A stretch of DNA of 64,000 nt from Alistipes sp. (GTDB lineage Bacteria; Bacteroidota; Bacteroidia; Bacteroidales; Rikenellaceae), in the NCBI GenBank assembly GCA_017937765.1, contig JAGBCY010000028.1:38416-102415 (forward strand), read 5' to 3'. The notes beneath the pieces were generated by a model. That model saw only the letters and a list, made by a program, of their open reading frames with translations. It was not told the DNA's origin and ran no database searches. Below are positions 17,467-25,373 of this stretch, in pieces (positions within the stretch are counted from its first letter, which is position 1; each line of letters opens with the position of its first letter). The position numbers and the translations under genes are program-made.

Positions 17467-17474
17467 CAAAGGTA
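17467..17474 (-). promoter_or_regulatory. -7 box (TACCTTTG) of ispE
   Basis: An exact TAnnTTTG match on the minus strand, 16 bases before the ispE ATG. No convincing -33 box is seen. Confidence 0.6.
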
Positions 17475-17541
17475 GTAAAAATTCTCGTATTCGGTATAGT
17501 TGTTGGGATAGAGTGGTTACAAACCATAAAATTTTACGACT

Positions 17542-18384
17542 ATGAAACGATTATTTACATTCATCCTCCCGCTCGTAGCACTGGCTCTGCCAGCAGTGGG
17601 CAGCGGTCAGCAGGCATCGAGGAAGCTAAGTGCCGAGTGGCGCGATGGCGACTATATCGTGCGTCGCTACATCGTTACCGACAACTCACCACACAAGGCA
17701 GAGTATGAGCTACACTACGCCATAAACTCCGCAGCAACGACGCCCGGGTATGAGCACAACGACGAGGAGCTCGCACGGCTCGACCGTTTCTTCCAGGAGC
17801 TTAAGCGCGACACGCTGCGCCACGTATCCGCGATAACAATCACGGGTTACGCCTCACCCGACGGCACCACGCCATTCAACACGGAGCTTGCGCGTAAGCG
17901 TGCCGAGGAGCTGAGCCAGATGCTTACAAAACGTTATGGACTCAAGGGCTATCGAGTAAACATAGCCTCGCACGTCGAGCCGTGGAGTGCAACTACTGGG
18001 GCCATCGAGGATTCGAGGCTCAAGAACCGTAATGACCTTGTTAACATCGTAAATGCCGCGGAGGCGCCGATGGTTGTCGACAACCGCCTCAAGCACGATG
18101 CGGCAGCTTGGCAGTGGATGAAGAGCGACGTGTTGCCCGATATGCGACGTGCTGTTGTGAGCATAACCTATACCGAGGATCAGATGATGGATAGCCGCGA
18201 GTATAGCCCCGTAAAGCGCGAGGTTGTCGTAGTGGAAGAGGTTGTCGAAAGGGATAAGCACGACAAGGATTCGAAGCACCACCATAAGCAGGACAAGCAC
18301 AGCAAGCGTAAGCATAAGGTTGTCGACGAATGGGAGGGTGTAATCATCGATTACGGAGCATCATCGTCGGACGATGGAAGATAA
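17542..18384 (+). CDS. Secreted OmpA-like protein with Lys/His-rich tail
   Basis: The 280-residue protein has a signal peptide (MKRLFTFILPLVALALPAVG). A region near residues 90-130 contains ITGYASPDGT followed by NTELARKRAEELSQML, the core of the OmpA-like peptidoglycan-binding fold. A segment after residue 230 is almost entirely K, H, D and E (SKHHHKQDKHSKRKHK). The tail is unusual and could bind metal or anionic polymer. There is no barrel, so it is likely periplasmic or a soluble partner of an envelope complex. The OmpA call is moderate; the exact role is unknown. Confidence 0.7.
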   Translation: MKRLFTFILPLVALALPAVGSGQQASRKLSAEWRDGDYIVRRYIVTDNSPHKAEYELHYAINSAATTPGYEHNDEELARLDRFFQELKRDTLRHVSAITITGYASPDGTTPFNTELARKRAEELSQMLTKRYGLKGYRVNIASHVEPWSATTGAIEDSRLKNRNDLVNIVNAAEAPMVVDNRLKHDAAAWQWMKSDVLPDMRRAVVSITYTEDQMMDSREYSPVKREVVVVEEVVERDKHDKDSKHHHKQDKHSKRKHKVVDEWEGVIIDYGASSSDDGR

Positions 18385-18398
18385 TAGTTGACGAAAAA

Positions 18399-18430
18399 TT
18401 TGCAAAAAAGAATTGGATTTCGTATCTTTG
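18399..18430 (+). promoter_or_regulatory. Promoter of the 94-aa conserved protein
   Basis: TTTG at 18399-18402, a 20-base spacer, and TATCTTTG at 18423-18430, a full consensus match 31 bases before the ATG. Confidence 0.85.
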
Positions 18431-18461
18431 CGTAATAGCAAATACTAAACCTATTATAACT

Positions 18462-18746
18462 ATGGCAAATTTAAGAGTTTTAAAGAAGGAGATCGACTAC
18501 CGTTTGGAGGAGTTTGTCTTTGATTGCGAGATGGCAGCATTCGTTCAGCCTAACAAGGAGGAGCAGATTGTGGAGCTTATGCAGAAGAGCGTAGAGTTGC
18601 GCAACGTACTCTATTGCAAGGCTAACAACCCCGCTGAGCCTAAGAACCGCTCGCTCGTGAAGAAGCACTACGCTGCTTTGCGTCGCGATATGGCTGAGAG
18701 CTACGCCGCTCTCTTCGCTGATCTGAGCGCAGTTTGCAACAAGTAG
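18462..18746 (+). CDS. Small conserved Bacteroidales protein (94 aa)
   Basis: The protein begins MANLRVLKKEIDYRLEEFVF and is predicted to be all-helical, with many charged residues and no signal or membrane segment. It reads like a small cytoplasmic helical-bundle protein. It has its own strong promoter and its own terminator, and its codons favour GCT and CGT, so it is probably well expressed. I do not know its function. The frame is open upstream to 18330, but that part overlaps the previous gene and spans the promoter. Confidence 0.85.
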   Translation: MANLRVLKKEIDYRLEEFVFDCEMAAFVQPNKEEQIVELMQKSVELRNVLYCKANNPAEPKNRSLVKKHYAALRRDMAESYAALFADLSAVCNK

Positions 18747-18767
18747 TCTCTCTGGCACTTTAAATAG

Positions 18768-18799
18768 TAGGGATCATCCATTCGGGTGGTCCCTATTTT
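18768..18799 (+). terminator. Intrinsic terminator of the 94-aa gene
   Basis: TAGGGATCATCC pairs with GGGTGGTCCCTA (12 bp with two G-T pairs) around ATTC, followed by TTTT. It is 21 bases after the stop. Confidence 0.85.
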
Positions 18800-18842
18800 G
18801 GTCTATGGAGCACGGTATCAACCGAGCTGACGAGGCCATAAT

Positions 18843-18883
18843 GAAAACAAGAAGTGGGTCGCAGGATTTCTCCCACAACCCAC
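18843..18883 (-). terminator. Intrinsic terminator of the FKBP gene pair
   Basis: On the minus strand GTGGGT (18883) and ACCCAC (18854) close a long stem with an inner GTGGG/CCTGC part. TTCTTGTTTTC follows. It lies 28 bases after the stop of the downstream FKBP gene. Confidence 0.75.
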
Positions 18884-18910
18884 CATAACAAGCGTTCAAA
18901 TATCTAACGC

Positions 18911-20182
18911 CTACTTCACCACCTCCTTCGCAGGAACGGGACGCACCACAGGGCGACCAGCCTCAGGCTTCTGACCGGGACGTGGAGCAGGCATAATTGT
19001 CACGTTACCCTTGCCGGGAGCGGGAGCAGCAACAGTCTCTTCACCCTCCTCCGCGGGCTCAACGTAGACTACATCCTTAAGCTTCACGCGCAATACAACG
19101 CCATCGTTAGGACCTACGGCACGGTTACCACGATCGCCATATGCCAACGTCGAGGGCAACCATACGGTGATCTCGCCACCTACGCTAACCAACGACATAG
19201 CCTCTTTCATACCCTTCATCACGGTATTACCCATCGTCACGCGGAGGTTCTCGAGCTTCGAAATCTGAGCGTCGATCTGAGCAAGACGCTGAGCACACAT
19301 AGTCGAGTCGGCAAACATTGGATCGTTCTCGGTCTGCTCGCGCATATACTTCAAGTCAGCAACACGGCGCGATGTAGACTCGACGGGAGCACCTACGCGT
19401 GTATATACCTCGTACTCGTAAGAAATGGTATCCAGATCGCTCTTGGGCTTACGGCCATCACCTGCTACATCAATACGATAGTAAAAGGTCTCGCCATCAA
19501 CCTCAGCAGTATTAATGCCATCCTTCTTAGCAATACCTGCAAGCCACTCGGCTGTGCGCTCGGCGTTGTACTCCGTCCAGTCGTTAGTCACATAAGAGGA
19601 GATAGTCTCGCGAACATCATTAAGCGTGATTACCATCACCGAATCAATCTCGTTGTGCGACTCAACAGCCTCAGCATCCTCAAATGCCTTGTACATCCAG
19701 TAAGTATTCACGGGGAATGCCATACGACGAACGTAGGTAGCGATATCACGACCGAAGCACTCCGACATACCCTCACGAGTGAACTCCTCGTTATAGAGCT
19801 CGGGTAAGGTAAGAGTATCGGGACGATCGGTCTGCACAAAGGCATTCATTCGCTTAGCCATTGCATAGGGACGTGAACGCTCCGAAGAGAAGCGCGACAT
19901 CATACGCGAGTTAGCGTTAACAGCATCGTAGTCCACCTCAGTCTTATTGAGCTCCTCTTCAAGAGTCTCCATAATCAGATCGTTAATAAGTTCAAAATCG
20001 CCATTCTGGAGCTTGAGGCTAAGGCCAACGTTCATACCCACAGCATAAGAGAGTGTGTCGAACTCTGCATTAGGATCGTTGTAGATTCTCGACGCATCTG
20101 AGTCGAAATACATCTGACGATCGCCACCGCCACACGCTGTGAGCATCACAAGGGCAATCGCCGAAAAAAGGATTTTCTTCAT
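18911..20182 (-). CDS. FKBP-type peptidyl-prolyl isomerase-like lipoprotein with a helical insert
   Basis: This 423-residue lipoprotein (signal MKKILFSAIALVMLTAC) has an N-terminal FkpA-like helical region (DTLSYAVGMNVG) repeated in spirit at the second half. The C-terminal FKBP half-motif reads EITVWLPSTLAYGDRGN. The strand TISYEYEVYTRVG and the motif above are separated by about 80 residues of charged helix, where normal FKBPs have the active-site loop. A Pro/Ala-rich tail ends the protein. It probably acts as a periplasmic chaperone; isomerase activity is doubtful. The second FKBP gene lies 25 bases upstream in the same operon. Confidence 0.82.
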   Translation of the reverse strand: MKKILFSAIALVMLTACGGGDRQMYFDSDASRIYNDPNAEFDTLSYAVGMNVGLSLKLQNGDFELINDLIMETLEEELNKTEVDYDAVNANSRMMSRFSSERSRPYAMAKRMNAFVQTDRPDTLTLPELYNEEFTREGMSECFGRDIATYVRRMAFPVNTYWMYKAFEDAEAVESHNEIDSVMVITLNDVRETISSYVTNDWTEYNAERTAEWLAGIAKKDGINTAEVDGETFYYRIDVAGDGRKPKSDLDTISYEYEVYTRVGAPVESTSRRVADLKYMREQTENDPMFADSTMCAQRLAQIDAQISKLENLRVTMGNTVMKGMKEAMSLVSVGGEITVWLPSTLAYGDRGNRAVGPNDGVVLRVKLKDVVYVEPAEEGEETVAAPAPGKGNVTIMPAPRPGQKPEAGRPVVRPVPAKEVVK

Positions 20183-20207
20183 AATATAAATTAATTGTTA
20201 ATTGTAA

Positions 20208-20888
20208 TTATCGTCTTTCGATATCTACGAGCCACAACTCGTAGTAGAGCATCGTGTTAGGCGCGATGTTCAACGAGTCGCAGCCAGCCGACCCATATGC
20301 TAAATTCGATGGAAGCCAAGCCTCCATATGTCCACCCTCGCCGATAAGCTTAGCAGCCTCGATAACACCACGAGGCATATCGCCAACAGCAAGGCGCAAC
20401 GTGTCAGCCTCGTAATAAGTGGTATCAATCACACCACCCGCCTGGTCCAAGATACGGTAGCGCATAAGTACCGTATCGCGATTATTGCGGATGACGTGCT
20501 TCATATCGCCAATGTCGGCAATCTTATAGGTGAGGCCCGATGTTGTTGCCACAAACTTACGATCCTGACGACGCAAATCCTCCAAGAACTGCTTCTCGAA
20601 GTGCTTGACACGCTCGTAGACATCGTAGTTCATATACTTAAGGAACGCAGCACGCGCCTCCTCATCACCGAGTTTCGGCTCTGCGGCATAGGCATCGCGA
20701 AGACCCTCGCACACCATATCTATATTTAATAGTGTGTCGATACCCGCGAGATTATAACCTAAATTCATACCTACGACGTAGGACATCGAGTCGGCACTCG
20801 TCTGCATCGTAGGCTTCACGACCGCGGTCTTTCTGCCACACGACACAAGCGCGACGAGTAAAAAGATTGCTATTAGCGACTTTCTCAT
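20208..20888 (-). CDS. FKBP-type peptidyl-prolyl isomerase lipoprotein
   Basis: The 226-residue protein has a lipoprotein signal (MRKSLIAIFLLVALVSC), an FkpA-type N-terminal dimerisation region (SMSYVVGMNLGYNLAGI), and a complete-length FKBP domain from about residue 120. That domain includes MRYRILDQAGGVIDTTY and EAWLPSNLAYG. The active-site tryptophan position of the usual GW motif reads GV here (MPRGVIEAAKL), so catalysis may be weak. It precedes and is probably co-transcribed with the larger FKBP protein, suggesting a paired periplasmic folding system. Confidence 0.88.
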   Translation of the reverse strand: MRKSLIAIFLLVALVSCGRKTAVVKPTMQTSADSMSYVVGMNLGYNLAGIDTLLNIDMVCEGLRDAYAAEPKLGDEEARAAFLKYMNYDVYERVKHFEKQFLEDLRRQDRKFVATTSGLTYKIADIGDMKHVIRNNRDTVLMRYRILDQAGGVIDTTYYEADTLRLAVGDMPRGVIEAAKLIGEGGHMEAWLPSNLAYGSAGCDSLNIAPNTMLYYELWLVDIERR

Positions 20889-20919
20889 TTGATAGTTAAC
20901 TTATTACTCCACCCTTTGA

Positions 20920-22224
20920 TTAGAAGGGGAGGAAGATTAGCTGAACAATGATATATACAGGGAGAAGTATCACCAGCGAGAACTTCAATATATATCCGAA
21001 GAACGACGGCATCTTAACACCTGCCTGCTCGGCGATGGCCTTAACCATAAAGTTGGGGCCGTTGCCGATGTAGGTCATAGCACCAAAGAGCACCGCACCG
21101 AGCGAGATTGCTGTGAGCAGCATCTCGGGAACACCTGCAACATAAGGAATACCCTCAACCATCGGCAGACCCTCGGCAACAGTATGGAAGGCGACAGCCG
21201 TAGGTGCATTATCGAGGAACGACGACAGCACACCCGTAGAGTAGAAGAACTGCCACGGCTCAGTAAGACCCAACTGCGTTGCGTGCTGATTGAGATACAT
21301 CATCGCGGGGGTCATCGTAACGAAGATACCCACAAATAGGATAGCAACCTCCAAGATAGGGGCCCACGAGAAGTTATTTGCCTTACGCACCTCCTTACGT
21401 GTTGTCACCAACGAAAGGATAATGATGATGGCCAGGACTATATCGCGCAAGAAGGCGATATAGAAAGGAGCTCCCTCCTCGCGCATTGCAGGGATATAGC
21501 TACGGTTAAGGAAGAGCACGGCCAAGATAATCAAGCCCAAGTAGAAGAAGTTACGCACACCCGATATTCTGATAGGTTCCTGCTCCGTACGATCGCGCAG
21601 CAGGTTCTCAGCGGGCTCCTTGGCGTAGTAATAACGGTCGAGAACAAAGTAGATAGCCAACAACAAGCCACCTGCCAACATCCACTCGGGGAACATCGAC
21701 GAGAACCACTGGAACTCGGCACCACGCAGGTAGAGGAGGAACAATGGGGGATCGCCAAGAGGTGTTAGGATACCACCACAGTTGGCCACAAGTGCAATAA
21801 AGAAGAGTACGGTATGTACCTTATACTGACGCTGCTGGTTGATCTGAAGCAACGGACGGATCAGCAACATAGCAGCTCCCGTGGTACCCATAAACGAAGC
21901 AAGCACAAAACCAAGACCCAAAATAAGAGAGTTGATAAATGGCGTTGCTGCGATATCACCGCGAATGTGGATACCTCCCGTCACGACAAAGAGGGCCAAA
22001 AGGAGCATAATAAATGGGATGTAGTCGTAGAGCAGATTGTGTACCACACTATGTCCCATTCCGAAGAACGACAAGATTGCAATCGTCACCACTGAGATTG
22101 CCAGCGTAAAGATGAGTTTATTGCGATTACTCTCCCACCAGTGCTCCGCAGCCAATGGCGCAATAGCGATGGTTAGTAGCATAATCACAAAAGGAATCAC
22201 CATCCAAAGTTCTACCTGATACAT
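20920..22224 (-). CDS. nhaD: Sodium:proton antiporter, NhaD/ArsB-like family
   Basis: The 434-residue inner-membrane protein has about 11-12 hydrophobic segments starting MYQVELWMVIPFVIMLLTIA. GTTGAAMLLIRPLL and LSSFLDNAPTAVAFH are conserved ion-transporter superfamily loops, the second being a NhaD-type motif with Asp-Asn-Ala-Pro. It probably exports Na+ in exchange for H+. The frame is open upstream to 22350, but residues there are not membrane-like. The ATG at 22224 matches family starts and lies 33 bases after a TACATTTG box. Confidence 0.85.
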   Translation of the reverse strand: MYQVELWMVIPFVIMLLTIAIAPLAAEHWWESNRNKLIFTLAISVVTIAILSFFGMGHSVVHNLLYDYIPFIMLLLALFVVTGGIHIRGDIAATPFINSLILGLGFVLASFMGTTGAAMLLIRPLLQINQQRQYKVHTVLFFIALVANCGGILTPLGDPPLFLLYLRGAEFQWFSSMFPEWMLAGGLLLAIYFVLDRYYYAKEPAENLLRDRTEQEPIRISGVRNFFYLGLIILAVLFLNRSYIPAMREEGAPFYIAFLRDIVLAIIIILSLVTTRKEVRKANNFSWAPILEVAILFVGIFVTMTPAMMYLNQHATQLGLTEPWQFFYSTGVLSSFLDNAPTAVAFHTVAEGLPMVEGIPYVAGVPEMLLTAISLGAVLFGAMTYIGNGPNFMVKAIAEQAGVKMPSFFGYILKFSLVILLPVYIIVQLIFLPF

Positions 22225-22256
22225 AATAATTAATTTAGGGGCTAATTTGAGTGCCG

Positions 22257-22264
22257 CAAATGTA
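22257..22264 (-). promoter_or_regulatory. -7 box (TACATTTG) of the antiporter gene
   Basis: An exact TAnnTTTG match on the minus strand, with no clear -33 box. The rest of the 22225-22433 gap shows no gene. Confidence 0.55.
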
Positions 22265-22433
22265 CTAACTATTTCGTTAAAATATGAGGCTCTTGGTAGC
22301 GAGATATCGTGATCTAAAATTCCACAAAACAGTTCATAACTTCCACACAAAAGCCCTTACAGCACATCTATAACCCTACTTAGCGTTTTTATCTTATAAT
22401 GTTTTACAAATGTTTATTTATTCAAATCCTTGT

Positions 22434-23504
22434 CTACAACACCTCTGGAGCCGCGTGATTCTTCAGTGCCATACTACACATAATGTAGAGCAGGCGCGCA
22501 GCGATCGAGGCATTGGTCTTATCGTTCATATCGGGCACAACCTCCGTAAGGTCGAAACCCACGATGCGACGCCCCGAGTCGACAATCTTCTCCATAAGGT
22601 ACACAACCTCGGGGAAGCGCATACCGCCCGCAACGAGCGAGCCCGTGCGAGGTGCACACTCAGTTGTGAGGCCGTCGATGTCGAGTGAGATATATACATT
22701 CTCGGGCAGCTCGTCAATAATCTCGCGCGTTATCGTTGCCCACTTCTCGCCCTCGAAATGGCGCGACCATATAGACTGACCAGTGAAGAGTCTTATGCGC
22801 TCGTCGCTCGTTGCCCTCTCCCACTCCTCGGGACTAAAGGCGCGGACGCCGACAGCCACAAGACACTCAACACCTGCAACATCCGTCAGCACGTTGTGCA
22901 TAACCGAGGCGTGCGAGTACTCGAAGCCCTGATAGCCATCACGAAGATTACACTTCGAGTCGATATGCAGGATGCCGATACGGCCGTGCTTCTCGGCCAC
23001 GGCGCGGATATGTCCGTAGGCCGTAGACTGATCGCCACCAACAAGACCAACAATCTTACCCTCATCAAGCCACCTTTTCGACTGGGCATATATATTGGCA
23101 TTCATCTGCGCCGAGCCCTCGTTCACACGACGCAGGCGACGCTCATAGACAAGGTGGTCGAAGGCCGTGCTACCTAAATCGTCGTGCACCTTGATGACAC
23201 GCTCGGCATCCGAGCGCAGGCGGTGCGATAGGTCCTGAATCGAGTAGTCGATAGGAGCCGTGGCAATACCCTTGCGCCAGCTATACGGAGCCATCGGTTC
23301 GAAGAAGTCCACACGGCGCGATGCCTCGATGATGGCATCGGGAGCAAAAGAGCTACCCGCGCGCAATGCCAGCGTGGTATCCCACGGTGCCGAGATAAGC
23401 ACCAGGGCAGCATCTTCGGGGTCGAGCGGGATACCGAAATAGTTACCATTATCGGGGATCACCGCATTAGGATCAAACTTCTTTGTAGCCATAGCCTCTG
23501 TCAT
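22434..23504 (-). CDS. Ureohydrolase (agmatinase/formiminoglutamase) homologue lacking metal ligands
   Basis: The 356-residue protein aligns along its length with the arginase fold: SAPWDTT, GGDQSTAYGHIRAV, LHIDSKCNLR, YSHASVMHNVL, SLDIDGL. Family members bind two Mn ions with His of GGDH, Asp-Ala-His-x-Asp, and Asp-x-Asp. Here the first His is Gln159, and the DAHxD motif is Asp182-Ser-Lys184-Cys-Asn186. Only the first Asp of that motif and the last pair (275, 277) remain. The codons were checked on the sequence. It may be inactive, or use another chemistry or one metal. Starts at 23504 and 23492 are both possible. Confidence 0.88.
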   Translation of the reverse strand: MTEAMATKKFDPNAVIPDNGNYFGIPLDPEDAALVLISAPWDTTLALRAGSSFAPDAIIEASRRVDFFEPMAPYSWRKGIATAPIDYSIQDLSHRLRSDAERVIKVHDDLGSTAFDHLVYERRLRRVNEGSAQMNANIYAQSKRWLDEGKIVGLVGGDQSTAYGHIRAVAEKHGRIGILHIDSKCNLRDGYQGFEYSHASVMHNVLTDVAGVECLVAVGVRAFSPEEWERATSDERIRLFTGQSIWSRHFEGEKWATITREIIDELPENVYISLDIDGLTTECAPRTGSLVAGGMRFPEVVYLMEKIVDSGRRIVGFDLTEVVPDMNDKTNASIAARLLYIMCSMALKNHAAPEVL

Positions 23505-23532
23505 TTGCACCTTTATAGGTTAAAATATCGTG

Positions 23533-23540
23533 CAAAATTA
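23533..23540 (-). promoter_or_regulatory. -7 box (TAATTTTG) of the ureohydrolase-like gene
   Basis: It matches TAnnTTTG on the minus strand, 28 bases before the ATG at 23504. It is back to back with the pdxB promoter. Confidence 0.5.
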
Positions 23541-23561
23541 GTAAAATTTTAACATTTTTCA

Positions 23562-23569
23562 TACATTTG
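23562..23569 (+). promoter_or_regulatory. -7 box (TACATTTG) of pdxB
   Basis: An exact TAnnTTTG match 36 bases before the pdxB ATG. The apparent longer ORF start at 23567 is a TTG inside this box and is not used. Confidence 0.6.
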
Positions 23570-23605
23570 CTAAAATTTTACTTCGTAAAAACTCATTTCA
23601 CACAA

Positions 23606-24601
23606 ATGAAGGTAGTCATTGACAAAGCCATACCCTACGTCAACGGACTCTTGGAGTCCTATGCCGGGGTGGAATACTACGACGGAAGAGAGATAAATAG
23701 CGACGCGGTAAAGGATTGCGATGCCCTGATGATACGCACAAGAACACGCTGCGATCGCACACTTCTTGAGGGATCGCGCGTGAGGCTTATCACCACAGCC
23801 ACAATCGGTTGCGACCATATCGACGAGGCATATTGTCGCGAGGCAGGCATAATCGTGTGCAGTGCTCCGGGCTGTAATGCGCGCGGCGTATTGCAGTGGG
23901 TGGCTGCAGCCTTGAAACATATAGCAACTACGGATGGTAAGAGGCCAAACGATTATACGCTTGGTGTCGTAGGTGTGGGTAATGTTGGCAGGCTTGTTGC
24001 CGACTATGCCGCGAGTTGGGGATTTAGAGTGCTAAGGTGCGATCCACCTCGTATGGAGCGCGAGGGCGGAGACTTCGTCGAGCTTGAGACTATCCTGCGT
24101 AACTGCGACATCATCACACTACACACCCCGCTAAACGACACAACGCACCACCTGATTAACCGTGACACCTTAACCAAGATGAGACCCGAGGCAACCATTA
24201 TAAATGCTTCGCGCGGAGGCGTTGTCGACAACAGTGCCGTGGCAGAAAGTGGCCACCGCTACCTCTTCGACGTATGGGAAGAAGAGCCCAATATATATCC
24301 CGAAGTGCTACAACGCGCTACAATCGCAACACCCCACATTGCAGGCTACTCGAAGCAGGGTAAGGCGAATGCCTCGGCGATGTCAGTAAGAGCCATAGCA
24401 TCGCTATTTAACTTTCCGCTAACAAGCTGGTATCCAAGCGATACAAAGCCAACCACCCCACAGTCAATCAGCTGGGAGGAGCTATGTCGGACAATAGACC
24501 GATATTGCGACATTGCGGCCGAGAGCGAGCGACTCAAAGCCTCGCCGTCAGAGTTTGAAGATATGCGCAATAATTACAATTATCGCGACGAGTACTTTTA
24601 A
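23606..24601 (+). CDS. pdxB: Erythronate-4-phosphate dehydrogenase
   Basis: PdxB oxidises 4-phosphoerythronate in the DXP-dependent route to pyridoxal phosphate. The 331-residue protein begins MKVVIDKAIPYVNGLLESY. It has the NAD fold GVVGVGNVGRLV near residue 117, then the catalytic Arg in INASRGGVVDN, Glu in DVWEEEP and His in TPHIAGYSKQGKANA. A C-terminal dimerisation domain ends in YNYRDEYF. The loop between the Arg and Glu motifs is shorter than in E. coli. It converges on the cyclo-ligase gene, 10 bases away. Confidence 0.95.
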   Translation: MKVVIDKAIPYVNGLLESYAGVEYYDGREINSDAVKDCDALMIRTRTRCDRTLLEGSRVRLITTATIGCDHIDEAYCREAGIIVCSAPGCNARGVLQWVAAALKHIATTDGKRPNDYTLGVVGVGNVGRLVADYAASWGFRVLRCDPPRMEREGGDFVELETILRNCDIITLHTPLNDTTHHLINRDTLTKMRPEATIINASRGGVVDNSAVAESGHRYLFDVWEEEPNIYPEVLQRATIATPHIAGYSKQGKANASAMSVRAIASLFNFPLTSWYPSDTKPTTPQSISWEELCRTIDRYCDIAAESERLKASPSEFEDMRNNYNYRDEYF

Positions 24602-24610
24602 CACACGTCG

Positions 24611-25180
24611 CTATCGCGAGAATATCACCTCGTCGACCAAGATATCGTGCTTATCCGTAGGCAACGAATCGAAGATTTGGCAACCAAAAGCGATGCCTAT
24701 CTTGTGGGCCCTAAAGCCCGGTAGCGACATATACTTATCATAGAAACCTCCACCACGACCGAGTCGCACACCCTCTACGGTAAAAGCGCGGGCCGGCACA
24801 ATGATTAGGTCGATATCCGCCACATCACATTCGTCGCCACCCATAGGCTCCGCTATGCCATAGGCTCCGCTATGCATACGTTCGGGCGAGTAGTCGTAGA
24901 AGCGCATAACCTCGCCCTCGACACGTGGCACAACAACACGCTTACCCACGGAGAGCCATCTGTCGAGAGTCTCCGACGTCGGGACCTCATCCCGCATAGC
25001 CGCGAACACAGCGACACAGCGAGCCGAGCCAAAAATCTCGGTAGACTCCACACGGCCGAAAATCTCGCGTGCAGCGGCCTCACGAGCCTCCGCGCTGAGC
25101 TCCTTAATACGACTGCGCACCTCACGACGTACGGCCTGCTTTCGCTCAATTTGCTCCTCAAATGTCATATTCATCTCCAT
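24611..25180 (-). CDS. ygfA: 5-formyltetrahydrofolate cyclo-ligase
   Basis: The enzyme converts 5-formyl-THF to 5,10-methenyl-THF with ATP. The 189-residue protein has the N-terminal basic helix (RKQAVRREVRSRIKEL), the substrate loop YGIAEPMGG near residue 108, and the nucleotide motif LGRGGGFYDKYM near residue 141, all standard. The substrate loop is encoded by a 17-bp tandem duplication read in two frames (24841-24874). It starts with ATG at 25180; a second Met lies three codons later. Confidence 0.93.
   Translation of the reverse strand: MEMNMTFEEQIERKQAVRREVRSRIKELSAEAREAAAREIFGRVESTEIFGSARCVAVFAAMRDEVPTSETLDRWLSVGKRVVVPRVEGEVMRFYDYSPERMHSGAYGIAEPMGGDECDVADIDLIIVPARAFTVEGVRLGRGGGFYDKYMSLPGFRAHKIGIAFGCQIFDSLPTDKHDILVDEVIFSR
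24841..24874. repeat. Perfect 17-bp tandem duplication inside the cyclo-ligase gene
   Basis: CCATAGGCTCCGCTATG occurs twice head to tail. Because 17 is not a multiple of three, the two copies are read in different frames. Together they encode the HSGAYGIAEPMG stretch at the conserved substrate loop. Confidence 0.95.
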
Positions 25181-25250
25181 TAATATATATAAATAATGTA
25201 AAATTTATCAATTTTCCACACTTTTACTATGTAAAAAGTGAGTTTAGGTA

Positions 25251-25280
25251 TTGTTATTATGCAAACAATTCTTATCTTTG
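25251..25280 (+). promoter_or_regulatory. Promoter of the fumarate reductase operon
   Basis: TTG at 25251-25253, a 19-base spacer and TATCTTTG at 25273-25280. The leader to the sdhC ATG is about 90 bases and A-rich before the start, fitting strong Bacteroidetes expression signals. Confidence 0.85.
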
Positions 25281-25373
25281 CAGTATGTTTTGGCCGCATT
25301 TACTACGGGCCGAGACCACACAAACCCGATAAACAACAAAACTATTTACAAATATAATTAAAATTTTTACACT

